Positions 12,957 to 22,867 of a DNA stretch of 64,000 nt are shown in pieces. Position numbers and translations under genes: made by a program. The stretch is from an uncultured Chitinophagaceae bacterium. Lineage in GTDB: Bacteria; Bacteroidota; Bacteroidia; Chitinophagales; Chitinophagaceae. The notes beneath the pieces were generated by a model. The model did not search any database and had not been told where the DNA came from. It saw only the letters and a list, made by a program, of their open reading frames with translations. Every line of letters begins with the position of its first letter. The stretch's first letter is position 1. The stretch is from positions 1-64,000 of the forward strand of contig CALKVC010000239.1 in assembly GCA_937996595.1 (NCBI GenBank). Direction: 5' to 3'.

Positions 12957-15900
12957 ATGAAGAAATTAATAACAGCAGTATTACTGCATGCACTCTTATT
13001 GCCTGTTGCAAACTCACAGGCAAGGTTGCTGGATCAGCAGGCAAATGTAAAAACCTGCAACATTTCTGTTAAAGCCAACCGTTTTATTGCAACTACTTTT
13101 ATTGAAATGGAATTTTATAATCCTAAAGATGTAGAAGCAGAAGCTGTTCACCGGTTCAGTTTAAACAAAGGTCAGGTAATAACAGCTTTTCAACTTGATC
13201 TGAACGGAAAATACAGGAATGGTTCTATCGAGGAAAGATGGAAAGCAAGCCGTGCATATAACAGCATTGTTGGAAAGCGTGTTGATCCTGCCATCATACA
13301 AATGGATTATCAAAATAATTATACCATCAATGTATATCCTGTACCTGCTCATGGGAGCCGTAAAGTAACCATGACCATTGATCAGTTGCTATTGGCAACA
13401 GATGACATGCTGGAATATTACCTTCCTATGAATATTCCAACAATAACAGATTCATTTAATATCAAAGTTACTGTAGAAGGTTGCGGATCAACACCATTTT
13501 CTAAAACAGGTATTTTAAAAGACATGCCATTCTTTTTTTCCGGTACGGATGCAGGGATCAGCTTTAGTCAAAGAAACATATTCCTTAACCAGGCCGTAGC
13601 ATTTTCAATTCCTACTGTAACAAGTATTCCTGCAGTTTGTATTTCAAAAGAAAATGGGATTTCAAATTTTGTAGTGAGGGTGGCTCCGGGAATACCGGAA
13701 TTTTACCCGGTAACACCAAAGACTATCAGTGTATTCTGGGATGTTTCTGCTTCTTCTTCCTCAAGGAATATCAAAGCAGAGTTTAATTACCTGGAGCAAT
13801 ACATTTTGGAGAATAATATTAAAAAAGCATCTATTACTTTATTTAATCATGCTATTCAACAAAAATGGGTGATAGAGACGAAACCAGGTAACCTGAAAGC
13901 ACTGCGCAATTACCTGTTGGAATATAACTATAGTGGTGCCACCATGTTTGGTAACCTGGACCTGTCGGTAGTAAATAGTGATGTAATTCTTATTTTTTCT
14001 GATGGTTTCAATACCATTGGTAAGGCTTTACCTAAAAGCGCACTCGTTCAGGTAGTTTGTATTGTATCTGCAGATTATAATGACATTGGGTTATTGAATA
14101 AAATTATTTCAGCCACAGGCGGATCCGTGGTATACTTAAACAAAGCATCCATGAAAGTAGCATTTAAGAAAACTGAAATGGCTCAGAATTTCTTAATGAA
14201 ATACCTATCAACCGGGGGGTCTGTAAAAATGAATGAGTCTTTCCCGGTACAGTTCAGTAAAAATATGTTTCTAACAGGAACATTTAGTGGCAACGAAAAC
14301 CTGCAATTGTTTTTTGGGAATACAGGCACTAATAATATGGTCCGGGAAGTATTCCTGGATGAAACCGAGAATTGTGACCCCGGATTATTTAAGAAAATAA
14401 CCATGCTGCATGCTTATAACAACATTGTATATGGTAACAACTGGAAAGAGCTGGTGTATTTTGGACTGAATGAAAAAGTTGTTACACCGCAAACTGCATT
14501 CCTGGTTCTGGAAAGAATAGAAGATTATATTAACTATAAGATAGCTCCTCCCGAAGAACTGGTGGAAGAATGTGCCAAAAGGAATTATGTATATAAGAGT
14601 GAGTATAAGATCAGGTCTTTAAAGAAATTATCAGACCAGGACGGGTTGCAGATATCAGTTAACTACTATAATCATTACCTGAAGTGGTGGAACAGTAATG
14701 AAGAACCCATTGACCTGGATAAAATTCAACAACCTGTAACAACAACTGCCGGTATAGCACAAGCGGAACAGGTTAAACAGAATGGAACGGTTGAAAATTA
14801 TCCGGTAATCAATTCAGGCAGTAATACCATAAAAGAAGTAATTGTTACAAGTGCATTTCAAACAAAGCGTACATTAAGAAGCCAGTCGGCCAATGTACAA
14901 ACCATTAATGCAGAACAATTAAATATTACCAGGGGTAGTGATATTAATGATGCACTGGCCGGAAAGGTATCCGGAATGCAGGTTAGAAGCCAGTCTGCAG
15001 TAAAACTCGGCTCGGCATCTTCCGTCAGGTTAAGAGGTGAAAATGGCTTTTCAACTGGCTCAGGTCCAATTTATGTTTTGGATGGAACGGTTATTGCTGA
15101 TCCCGGCGAAATCAGCATAGATGATATTGAATCGATAACTGTTCTGCAGGGCCCGGCTTCTGCTGCACTATTCGGGCCAGACGGAAGCAATGGTGCTATA
15201 GTAATAACAGGAAAGAAAGCAAAAACAAGTTATTACAATAACCAGTGGAAATCCTATAAACTGAAAGACATGGAAGAAATGGACTACATGGAAATGATTA
15301 AAAATGCAGCAGATGATGAGCTATGGAAAATATATATGTTGCTGGAAAAATCCCAGGTACGTTCAGCAGGATTTTATTTTGATATGGCAGATTATTTTCA
15401 GGAAAGAAATCACACTCAACAGGCGTTTGATGTATTATTTGATGGTATTGAATTGTGCAGGGGAAATTCGGATGGGTTGAAAGCGGCAGCATTTATGTTT
15501 GAAAAATGGAAATATTTCCGGGAAGCAATTGATATTTATAAAGATATCTGTGAAAAAAATCCCCGGGACCTGGGTTCAAAAAGAGACCTGGCACTAGCTT
15601 ATTTTCAGGATGGAGAATATCAGCTTTCAGTGAATGCATACTATGAGATTATTAAAAGTAATGAATCTGATATTTATATGCATGATGAAGAATACCGGGT
15701 GATAGCGATCAATGAAATGAATGCGGTCATCAGTCAGTTCAAAGAACAACTCAATCTTGATTTTATTAATCCAAACCTGGTTAGAACATTGCCGGTTGAT
15801 CTGAATATTTCTGTAGAATCCAATAGTGATAATTTTGATGATTTGCGTATTACAGGCCCACAGGGGAACCAATTTGCTGCAGAAAATAAATATATACCTG

Positions 15901-16151
15901 TTATAAATAATAAAAACAGGCATTATTGGTATTATGATAATTTCATAAGCGGGCATTCAATCAGGAATGCAACCAAAGGGTTGTACAAGTTGAGAATAAA
16001 TGTATACAATTATTATTACCACCAGGTTCCTGTGTATTTACGGGTGATAATTTTCAGGAAATTTCAACAGTGTAATCAGGTTATGGAGGTTCAGCATATT
16101 GCCATGGACAACCAGTATGGCAATGTTGAAGTGGCTACTTTCAAATGGTAG
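12957..16151 (+). CDS. VIT and vWA domain protein with embedded TonB-receptor plug
   Basis: A 1064-residue exported protein; leader residues 1-20 end in SQA. Residues 25-160 form a VIT (vault/inter-alpha-trypsin) domain (SIEERWKASRAYNSIVGKRV, then VYPVPAHGSRKVTM). A von Willebrand A domain follows around 255-400 (ISVFWDVSASSSS, a variant of the DxSxS metal site). Residues about 625-755 match the plug domain of SusC-like TonB receptors (VIVTSAFQTKRTLRSQSANV, LDGTVIADPGEISIDDIESI), but no barrel follows. Then come TPR-like helices (780-920) and a DUF2135-like C-terminus. Likely periplasmic or envelope-associated; function unknown. Terminators separate it from the rtcB locus and the next gene. 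Confidence 0.85.
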   Translation: MKKLITAVLLHALLLPVANSQARLLDQQANVKTCNISVKANRFIATTFIEMEFYNPKDVEAEAVHRFSLNKGQVITAFQLDLNGKYRNGSIEERWKASRAYNSIVGKRVDPAIIQMDYQNNYTINVYPVPAHGSRKVTMTIDQLLLATDDMLEYYLPMNIPTITDSFNIKVTVEGCGSTPFSKTGILKDMPFFFSGTDAGISFSQRNIFLNQAVAFSIPTVTSIPAVCISKENGISNFVVRVAPGIPEFYPVTPKTISVFWDVSASSSSRNIKAEFNYLEQYILENNIKKASITLFNHAIQQKWVIETKPGNLKALRNYLLEYNYSGATMFGNLDLSVVNSDVILIFSDGFNTIGKALPKSALVQVVCIVSADYNDIGLLNKIISATGGSVVYLNKASMKVAFKKTEMAQNFLMKYLSTGGSVKMNESFPVQFSKNMFLTGTFSGNENLQLFFGNTGTNNMVREVFLDETENCDPGLFKKITMLHAYNNIVYGNNWKELVYFGLNEKVVTPQTAFLVLERIEDYINYKIAPPEELVEECAKRNYVYKSEYKIRSLKKLSDQDGLQISVNYYNHYLKWWNSNEEPIDLDKIQQPVTTTAGIAQAEQVKQNGTVENYPVINSGSNTIKEVIVTSAFQTKRTLRSQSANVQTINAEQLNITRGSDINDALAGKVSGMQVRSQSAVKLGSASSVRLRGENGFSTGSGPIYVLDGTVIADPGEISIDDIESITVLQGPASAALFGPDGSNGAIVITGKKAKTSYYNNQWKSYKLKDMEEMDYMEMIKNAADDELWKIYMLLEKSQVRSAGFYFDMADYFQERNHTQQAFDVLFDGIELCRGNSDGLKAAAFMFEKWKYFREAIDIYKDICEKNPRDLGSKRDLALAYFQDGEYQLSVNAYYEIIKSNESDIYMHDEEYRVIAINEMNAVISQFKEQLNLDFINPNLVRTLPVDLNISVESNSDNFDDLRITGPQGNQFAAENKYIPVINNKNRHYWYYDNFISGHSIRNATKGLYKLRINVYNYYYHQVPVYLRVIIFRKFQQCNQVMEVQHIAMDNQYGNVEVATFKW

Positions 16152-16165
16152 TAATGATTCGAGCT

Positions 16166-16197
16166 GCGCCCTGGTAAAAAGCCAGGGCGTTTTTTTA
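16166..16197 (+). terminator. Intrinsic terminator
   Basis: CGCCCTGG (16167-16174) pairs with CCAGGGCG (16182-16189), then seven T bases. It ends the VIT/vWA gene. Confidence 0.9.
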
Positions 16198-16208
16198 TTT
16201 GATGATGA

Positions 16209-16634
16209 TCACCTTTCAAACTGCAGTAACAATGCATTGTCCATATACAACAACAATTTATCATCCTTTACATCAAACCGGTTCACTTTTTCCAGTTGCC
16301 GGAAATAAGCATCTTCCTCTGCCTGGAATTTTTCACAGAACATTTTAGTAGAGAAAATATTCTTAAAAGTGATCTGTTGTTCATTCACGGAATAACTGCT
16401 TCCGTAATTATTACAACCACCCTTTCCCCCTGCTGAGTTTTTTGTTGCATCCAGTTTGATGTATGCATTCGGGTTGCTGATATCAAGTGCCGCCTCAGGC
16501 ATATATATTTTTTTAAGATACCAGTTTATGCCCGAAATGGACTTTTCGGTTGCTATAACGGCCGGACTTTTTGAAGAAGCACAGGCATTCAGCAAAAAAA
16601 TGCCGGTGATGAACAAAAAGTGAATATGTTTCAT
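16209..16634 (-). CDS. META domain lipoprotein
   Basis: A 141-residue lipoprotein; the ATG at 16634 is chosen because it gives a clean lipobox leader (MKHIHFLFITGIFLLNACAS), with lipidation at Cys18. A longer frame upstream would bury the leader. The mature part resembles META/HslJ domains: SGINWYLKKIYMP, GGKGGCNNYGSSYSV (the conserved GCN motif), then a KMFCEKFQAEEDAYFRQLEKV segment. META proteins are small envelope proteins linked to stress or heat tolerance; exact role unknown. Confidence 0.82.
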   Translation of the reverse strand: MKHIHFLFITGIFLLNACASSKSPAVIATEKSISGINWYLKKIYMPEAALDISNPNAYIKLDATKNSAGGKGGCNNYGSSYSVNEQQITFKNIFSTKMFCEKFQAEEDAYFRQLEKVNRFDVKDDKLLLYMDNALLLQFER

Positions 16635-16720
16635 AAAAATGTTATTTTTTAACCAGTAGGTTTTTCCATTGGGGCTCCTCATAATACGTATCGTAAACAA
16701 TTTATTCTATTTTTACGAAT

Positions 16721-18163
16721 ATGAACCAGGTTATTGAACAAATAGCACAATTATACAGTCATTATCATGATGTCCCGGTAGAGAATATCGAAAAACTGCC
16801 ACAGGCAGGTAGCGAAAGGCATTATTACCGCATCCGTTCTTCCAAAGGGTCTTTTATTGCCACGTACGGAGCAAATACCAGGGAGAATGAAACTTTTATT
16901 TATTTCTCAAACCATTTTTCTGCCAAAAACCTGGCCAATGCAAGGGTACTCTGTGTAAATAAAGAAGGCAATATTTACCTGCAGGAAGACTTTGGCGATG
17001 TTTCCCTGCTGCATATACTGGAAGAAAAAGGGTATACCGGTGAAGTATACTCATTCTACCGGCAAAGCCTGCAGCAACTGGCAAATTTGCAGGTAAATGG
17101 CCATGCAGGATTGGATTACGATAAGTGCCTTACAAATACTTCTTTTGGCAAACAGGCTATCATGGCCGACCTGCTCTATTTTAAATATTATTTCCTGGAT
17201 GCGCTGAGGCAGCCTTACGATAAGCAGAAACTGATTGATGATTTTGAAGCGTTGAGTAATTACCTTTCGCATACTGAATACCGTTATTTTATGTTTCGCG
17301 ACTTCCAGGGCAGGAATATTATGGTTAGGGATAACAGAACAGTACATTTTATAGATTACCAGGGCGGCATGCAGGGTGCACCGCAATATGATGTGGCGTC
17401 TTTATTATGGCAGGCACGTGCAAACCTGCCCGATGACTGGAAGCAGCAATTGCTGGAGGATTATATCAGTGCATTTGAACAAGTGATAAATAAGCCGGTT
17501 GACCGAATGTTATTTAAAAGCCAGTATAACGGGTATGTGCTTATCCGTTTGCTGCAAGTGCTGGGCGCTTATGGATTCAGGGGTTTGTTTGAACGAAAGG
17601 CGCATTTCTTAACGAGTATACCATTGGCCTTACAAAACCTGAAATGGTTTGTAAACAACCAGGGCATCGGTATTTCTGTACCGGAATTTAAAAAAGTGCT
17701 TGATTTGTGTATCAGCGATGAAGTGATTGCTTCATTCACACCACTAAAGGCAACAGCAGAAACTCCGCTTGTGGTTACGGTAAACAGTTTTTCTTACAGG
17801 AAAGGCATCCCCAAAGACGATTCGGAAAATGGAGGAGGGTATGTTTTTGATATGAGGGGAATTTTGAATCCCGGCAGGTTTGACGAATATAAATACTTGT
17901 CGGGTCTTGATAAGCCGGTGAAGGATTTCCTGGAACAACAGACAGAAATGCCCGTTTTCTTAAATGCCATGTATAGTATGATAGACATTTCGGTAACTGA
18001 GTATATAAGAAGGGGTTTTGCATCATTACATATTAATTTTGGATGCACAGGTGGCCAACATAGAAGCGTATACGCAGCCGAAGCGCTGGTAAGGCACCTG
18101 AAAAACAAATTTTCTGTAAAGGTTCAGTTAACACATACGAATAAAGAAAACTGGTTAAGATGA
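16721..18163 (+). CDS. AmgK-like sugar kinase fused to RapZ C-terminal domain
   Basis: A 480-residue two-domain protein. Residues 1-330 are an aminoglycoside phosphotransferase-type kinase resembling AmgK (N-acetylmuramate/N-acetylglucosamine kinase of cell-wall recycling): nucleotide part near GSERHYYRI, catalytic FRDFQGRNIMV and metal-binding HFIDYQGG. Residues about 350-480 match the RapZ C-terminal domain (VFDMRGILNPGR, NFGCTGGQHRSVYAAE), which senses amino-sugar phosphate in enterobacteria. Its stop overlaps the start of the MurU-like gene (ATGA), so they are co-translated. Together they would convert recycled MurNAc to UDP-MurNAc, with the RapZ part possibly sensing the sugar. Confidence 0.85.
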   Translation: MNQVIEQIAQLYSHYHDVPVENIEKLPQAGSERHYYRIRSSKGSFIATYGANTRENETFIYFSNHFSAKNLANARVLCVNKEGNIYLQEDFGDVSLLHILEEKGYTGEVYSFYRQSLQQLANLQVNGHAGLDYDKCLTNTSFGKQAIMADLLYFKYYFLDALRQPYDKQKLIDDFEALSNYLSHTEYRYFMFRDFQGRNIMVRDNRTVHFIDYQGGMQGAPQYDVASLLWQARANLPDDWKQQLLEDYISAFEQVINKPVDRMLFKSQYNGYVLIRLLQVLGAYGFRGLFERKAHFLTSIPLALQNLKWFVNNQGIGISVPEFKKVLDLCISDEVIASFTPLKATAETPLVVTVNSFSYRKGIPKDDSENGGGYVFDMRGILNPGRFDEYKYLSGLDKPVKDFLEQQTEMPVFLNAMYSMIDISVTEYIRRGFASLHINFGCTGGQHRSVYAAEALVRHLKNKFSVKVQLTHTNKENWLR

Positions 18164-18876
18164 AAGCGATGATTTTTGCGGCTGGTTTGGGAACAAGGTT
18201 TAAACCATGGACAGACAGCCACCCCAAAGCACTTGCACTGGTTAATGGCAAATCTTTATTGCAAAGGAACATTGAATACCTGCAGCAATATGGAATCAGG
18301 GATGTGGTTGTTAATGTTCATCACTTTGCAGCACAGGTAATGAAGGCCGTTAAGGATAATAATGGCTGGGGCAGCCATATTACTTTTAGCGATGAAACGG
18401 GCGAACTGCTTGAAACAGGCGGCGGCCTGATGAAAGCCAAGGATCAGCTTTCCGGTATCCAGCCTTTCATAACACTGAATGCAGATTTTTTAACAGACCT
18501 CAATATTTACCATTTACTTGATTTTCATAAAAAGAAAAAGGCGCTTATCTCATTCGGCATTACAAACAGGAAGTCGTCTCGCAACTTCTTATTTGACGAA
18601 GAAAACAGGCTCTGTGGCTGGCGTAACAGCAGTACTGGTGAAGAGCGCATTTCAATTGAAAAGCCGGGCCTAAGACCAATGGCATACAGCTGCGTTGTAG
18701 TATTTGAACCCACCGTATTTGACCTGGTACCGCAGCGCGGGAAATTTTCACTGGTTGACAGCTACCTGAGCCTGGCTGCAGCATATCCCATATACGGGTA
18801 CGACCATAGTGGCGATAAACTGGTAGATGTGGGTAAGCCGGAAAGCGTGGCTGTTGCTGAAGAACTTTTTAAATGA
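18160..18876 (+). CDS. MurU-like sugar-1-phosphate nucleotidyltransferase
   Basis: A 238-residue nucleotidyltransferase with the N-terminal G-x-G-x-R nucleotide-binding motif (MKAMIFAAGLGTRFKPWTDS), LETGGGL and the metal-binding ITLNADFLTDL. It most resembles MurU, which makes UDP-MurNAc from MurNAc-1-phosphate. Overlap of four bases with the upstream AmgK-RapZ fusion supports a shared cell-wall recycling pathway. Other sugar substrates cannot be excluded from sequence alone. Confidence 0.87.
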   Translation: MKAMIFAAGLGTRFKPWTDSHPKALALVNGKSLLQRNIEYLQQYGIRDVVVNVHHFAAQVMKAVKDNNGWGSHITFSDETGELLETGGGLMKAKDQLSGIQPFITLNADFLTDLNIYHLLDFHKKKKALISFGITNRKSSRNFLFDEENRLCGWRNSSTGEERISIEKPGLRPMAYSCVVVFEPTVFDLVPQRGKFSLVDSYLSLAAAYPIYGYDHSGDKLVDVGKPESVAVAEELFK

Positions 18877-18913
18877 CGTTCCGCTTATTTTTTCATCATT
18901 AACTTAAAACCAA

Positions 18914-21307
18914 TTAGTTAGTTTCTGCCGGTGCATCAAAATTGGTTTTCTTTTCTTCTTTTGGTTTTATACCGAAATTGTACCTTATTGTAACGCCTAA
19001 TCTCCTGGTATCATTTATACGTGTACCCGTTGCGTTTATATCAGCCTGGTTTAAACGGAAGCTTACCTGGTTTGTGCGCAACAGGTCATTTACAGAAATG
19101 ATCACATTCATTTTTTTGTTAAGCAGTGCCTTGTTCACCGAAACAAACAACCCGCCGAATGTTTCCAGTTCGTACAGGTTTTGTAATCCCCTTGTACGCA
19201 TGAAACCCTGCATGTTTATGGTAAACGTGGGTGTTGCTTTCAGTTCCTGGAACATGAAAACGGTAAGGCTGCCGCGGTCATAATTCAGCGGGCTGCCCTG
19301 GTAAGTGCCCCTGTACCGGTTGTAGTTATACTGACCTCCTATGTAAAAAAAGTATTTTCCTCCTGGTGGTATTCCGCCTATAAGCCTCGCATATATTTCA
19401 CGGTTTTTGCCCAGGTTGTCGTAAGTCCTGAACGCAATTTTGGTCACATTATCCTGGTAAGTTACATTGCTGAAAATGTCTTTAGTTTCATTGATACCGA
19501 ACGACAGCACCGGTATGTCGTTAAAGCTTGCATTCAGTTCATAATTGGTGGTGAACTGCGGTTTCAGTGATGGGTTCCCAACGTCAAACAGGTATTGGTC
19601 TACATACCTGGGAAAAGGGTTCAGTATTTCATAATATGGCCTTTTGATACTGCGGCGGAAGATTGCATTTCCAACAAGTTGCACCCCGAACATCTTAAAC
19701 AGGTTATGCTTCAGGTAAACATACGGGAATAAGTCTGTTCGTTTAATTGAAAAATTGGTGTCGCTTGGAATTAACTGCCTTCCATTGATATCGGTATGTT
19801 CCAGGCGAATCCCTGGCTTAAGCGTAAAGCCAAAAAATGTTTTTGAAACCTGCAGATATGCGGCAAAGATGGATTCCTTATACCGGAAAGTGTTGGTTTG
19901 ATAAGTGTCGGTAAACCGGACACTGTTACCGGTATCCTTAAAATAAGCGGCACTGTTGCTGCTGTTGCTGAATGTGGCCTTAACCCCGGCTTCCAGTGTG
20001 TATTTTTTGGGGAGTTTCAGGGTAAGGTCAGACTGTATGACATAAATGTTCTTCCTGTTCCGGTTTTCACCATCACCGGCTATTATTTTCCCGGCTGGCA
20101 TATAAGGTATATTCCTGTATTGCTGGTCATTGTTGTTTTTGTAATAATTATATTCCAGTTGTGTAGTCCATTCGCTTCCGGCAGAATCAATCTTGTACTT
20201 GGTACTGACCGTATTCCCTATGAAAACAGAATGGTTGTTGTTGTCAATGTCAGATTCATTTTTACCGGTAGCCAGCCCGGTTTGCCGGTTGCTGATATCA
20301 ATCAGGTTTAGCGCATAACTGTTACCGTCATTATCGCTGAAACGGAAATCATAACCGGCATTGAATTTTTTTGAAAAAGCATAGTCTGCGCCGGCGCTAA
20401 CATAGTTATTCAGCGACGGATAGGTGGTATATGACTTTTGAGTAAGCACCGAACTGTCGCGGGAGATGAACCTGTCTGAATTAAGTGATTCGAAATTATT
20501 CCTTTTTGTAAACTGGTAATTGAGGTAACTGTTTAGTTTGCCAGATCCTTTGTTGATAGTGAAGCCGGCTGTCTGGGTGCTGTATACGCCCTGGAAGTAA
20601 GCGATATTCAACGATCCGCTAGTTCCCAGCTTTACGCCTTTCTTCAAAACTATATTTACGATACCACCGCTGCTGGATGCATCAAACTTAGCCGATGGTG
20701 TTCTGAGAATTTCAATTTTACTCACGCTTCCGGCTGGCAGGCTTTTCAACAACGAAGCGATGTCTGCACTGCTTAATTTCATTTCCCTTCCGTTTATGAA
20801 AATGGTGGCAGGGATAGTGCTGTTCAGGTACACGTTCCCATCCTGGTCAAGAATAGCTCCCGGTGTTTTTTCGAGTACTTCATAGGCATTGGTGCTGCTG
20901 TTAGCCAGCACTTCGGCATCTACGATTGTTTTATCGTCGTCCTGTTTTATAAGGGGCCTTTTTGCAACAATAGTTACAGTTTGCAGGTTGCCGATATTTG
21001 GTTGCATTTCAACAGTAATAGCAGATGTACTGTCATCAGCCGTAAATGAGCGGTATAATTCCTGCATGCCTGCAGAAGTTACATGAAGCAGGTAGCTGGT
21101 ATTTATCAATACATTAAATACAGGTTTCTTATTCCCGGTTTGTCTTTTTATGGCTGATGAATCTGGCAGCCTTAATAAGGTAACCGTTGCCTGTTCTATC
21201 ACTTCCTGTTTGCTATTCAGCACGTTTACCTGTAAAGTCCTTACCTGTGCCTGTGATGAAGCGCACATCATCATGAAAAAGATGGCCATGATTGTTTTTG
21301 ATTTCAC
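18914..21307 (-). CDS. Outer-membrane beta-barrel receptor (TonB receptor-like, OMP_b-brl_3)
   Basis: A 797-residue outer-membrane protein: leader ending in SQA (residues 1-20), a short carboxypeptidase-like regulatory domain (25-105), a plug domain (115-225; INGREMKLSSADIASLLKSL, GGIVNIVLKKG) and a large barrel ending near the C-terminus. Proteins of this type form a Bacteroidota-specific group whose ligands are unknown. It is the last gene of a minus-strand series behind a membrane-fusion adaptor and TolC, 52 bp downstream of the adaptor, so probably co-transcribed. Confidence 0.88.
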   Translation of the reverse strand: MKSKTIMAIFFMMMCASSQAQVRTLQVNVLNSKQEVIEQATVTLLRLPDSSAIKRQTGNKKPVFNVLINTSYLLHVTSAGMQELYRSFTADDSTSAITVEMQPNIGNLQTVTIVAKRPLIKQDDDKTIVDAEVLANSSTNAYEVLEKTPGAILDQDGNVYLNSTIPATIFINGREMKLSSADIASLLKSLPAGSVSKIEILRTPSAKFDASSSGGIVNIVLKKGVKLGTSGSLNIAYFQGVYSTQTAGFTINKGSGKLNSYLNYQFTKRNNFESLNSDRFISRDSSVLTQKSYTTYPSLNNYVSAGADYAFSKKFNAGYDFRFSDNDGNSYALNLIDISNRQTGLATGKNESDIDNNNHSVFIGNTVSTKYKIDSAGSEWTTQLEYNYYKNNNDQQYRNIPYMPAGKIIAGDGENRNRKNIYVIQSDLTLKLPKKYTLEAGVKATFSNSSNSAAYFKDTGNSVRFTDTYQTNTFRYKESIFAAYLQVSKTFFGFTLKPGIRLEHTDINGRQLIPSDTNFSIKRTDLFPYVYLKHNLFKMFGVQLVGNAIFRRSIKRPYYEILNPFPRYVDQYLFDVGNPSLKPQFTTNYELNASFNDIPVLSFGINETKDIFSNVTYQDNVTKIAFRTYDNLGKNREIYARLIGGIPPGGKYFFYIGGQYNYNRYRGTYQGSPLNYDRGSLTVFMFQELKATPTFTINMQGFMRTRGLQNLYELETFGGLFVSVNKALLNKKMNVIISVNDLLRTNQVSFRLNQADINATGTRINDTRRLGVTIRYNFGIKPKEEKKTNFDAPAETN

Positions 21308-21359
21308 CTGGATCTGTTAGCCGCAGTTTTACGCGAGTTTATATGGATACGGTTTATGG

Positions 21360-22760
21360 TCAGTCTTTTTCAAACAATTCCTTTTTGTCAACCACTTTCA
21401 CTTCGGAACCATCTTTAAGTGTTTTGCTTACTATGTCATACGGCCCGGTTACCACCTCATCGCCTTCTTTTAGGCCTTCCTTAATCTCAATATGATTAAT
21501 GTCCTGAATGCCGGTTTTCACTTTCATTTTTTTCACCTTGTTATCGGTGCCTTTAACAAATACTACCACTTCCAGGTCATCCATGCTGCCGGTATTCGAA
21601 TTAACCGATGCCTCTTTTTCTTTCTTTTCAGCAGTTGAAAGTTTTGTACTGTCATTTTTATCACGGGTTGTTACCGCATTGATAGGAACACTCAGTGCAT
21701 TTTCAACGGTACGGGTTTGTATGTCTGCGCTGGCGCTCATACCCGGGCGGAAAGGGAAACTGCCTTTGCCAAGCAGGTCGGCATAACTTTCCTGAAGAAG
21801 CCGGATGTAAACCTTGTACTGCGTTACATCATTGCTGGTTGATGTTAGTGCACTTTGAGTTGATGCCCCATTGTTGCTGCTGGCTATTTGTGTTACAATC
21901 CCTTTGAACTTGCGGTCGCTGTAAGCATCAATATCTATGATAGCGCTATCACCCAGTTTTACTTTTGGTACATCGTTTTCACCAACGTCTACCCTGATCT
22001 CAATTTTTGACATATCAGCAATCCGTAACATTTCGGTTCCCACATTAAAACTGTTACCTGCAACCTTTTCTCCTTTCTTCACACTCAGCAGGCTAACAAC
22101 ACCATCCATGGGTGCAACGATGGCAGTTCGGCTCAGGTCTTTATCGGCCCTTTGCAATGTTGCATAAGCGGATTGTACACCGGCCTGCGCGCCTTTTACC
22201 GATGCGATGGTACTCCGGATACCTTCTGATGCGGCTTTATAATTAGCTTTGGCGGTTTTATATGTTGCTTCTGCAATATTGAATTCATTCTGGCTGATCA
22301 CTTTGTCAGTGAAAAGTTTTTTCTGCATATCATATGTCTTCTGAGCCTGTTCCATGTTCGCTTTTAGCCCTTCCAGTGAAGCTTCGGCATTGGATACCTG
22401 TGCCTGGATATTATCTACCTGCGAGCGGCTTTGTGCCACGCCGCTGGCGGCCTGGTCGCGCTGGATACTGTAAATATCTGCGTATATGCGTGCCAGTAAC
22501 TGGCCTTTTTTCACAGTGTCACCTTCTGCAACGGTGAGTTCGGTTATTTCCCCGCTTATATCTGGGCTTATCTTCACTTCCACCTCCGGGTAAATCTTGC
22601 CGCTGGCATTTACTACTTCAATAATGGTACGCCGCTGCACCTTTTCTGCCGTCACTTTTGTTCCTTCGTGTTTACCGAATACGCCTGTTTTGGAAAGAAC
22701 CACCAGTATCACCAGCAGAGCGCCAACACCGATCAGTATCCATTTTGTTTTCTTGTTCAT
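21360..22760 (-). CDS. Periplasmic membrane-fusion adaptor (HlyD/MacA-like)
   Basis: A 466-residue adaptor anchored by one N-terminal helix (residues 8-26, ILIGVGALLVILVVLSKTGV). It has lipoyl half-domains (INVSGEI-type segment near 60 and APMDGVV near 215) split by a long coiled coil (100-200), then a beta-barrel domain and C-terminal KVKTGIQDINHIEIKEGL region. It links an inner-membrane pump to TolC. TolC lies directly upstream, but no permease or MacB gene is adjacent, so its pump must be encoded elsewhere. Confidence 0.9.
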   Translation of the reverse strand: MNKKTKWILIGVGALLVILVVLSKTGVFGKHEGTKVTAEKVQRRTIIEVVNASGKIYPEVEVKISPDISGEITELTVAEGDTVKKGQLLARIYADIYSIQRDQAASGVAQSRSQVDNIQAQVSNAEASLEGLKANMEQAQKTYDMQKKLFTDKVISQNEFNIAEATYKTAKANYKAASEGIRSTIASVKGAQAGVQSAYATLQRADKDLSRTAIVAPMDGVVSLLSVKKGEKVAGNSFNVGTEMLRIADMSKIEIRVDVGENDVPKVKLGDSAIIDIDAYSDRKFKGIVTQIASSNNGASTQSALTSTSNDVTQYKVYIRLLQESYADLLGKGSFPFRPGMSASADIQTRTVENALSVPINAVTTRDKNDSTKLSTAEKKEKEASVNSNTGSMDDLEVVVFVKGTDNKVKKMKVKTGIQDINHIEIKEGLKEGDEVVTGPYDIVSKTLKDGSEVKVVDKKELFEKD

Positions 22761-22867
22761 ATATGTCTTTTTCCTTGTGCTTTATGTTGTTAAATGTAAG
22801 TGAGCTTCATTTGATCATAACCGGTTAAAATTCAACTAAGCATTGCCGTGATTAGTTCTTACTGCCG

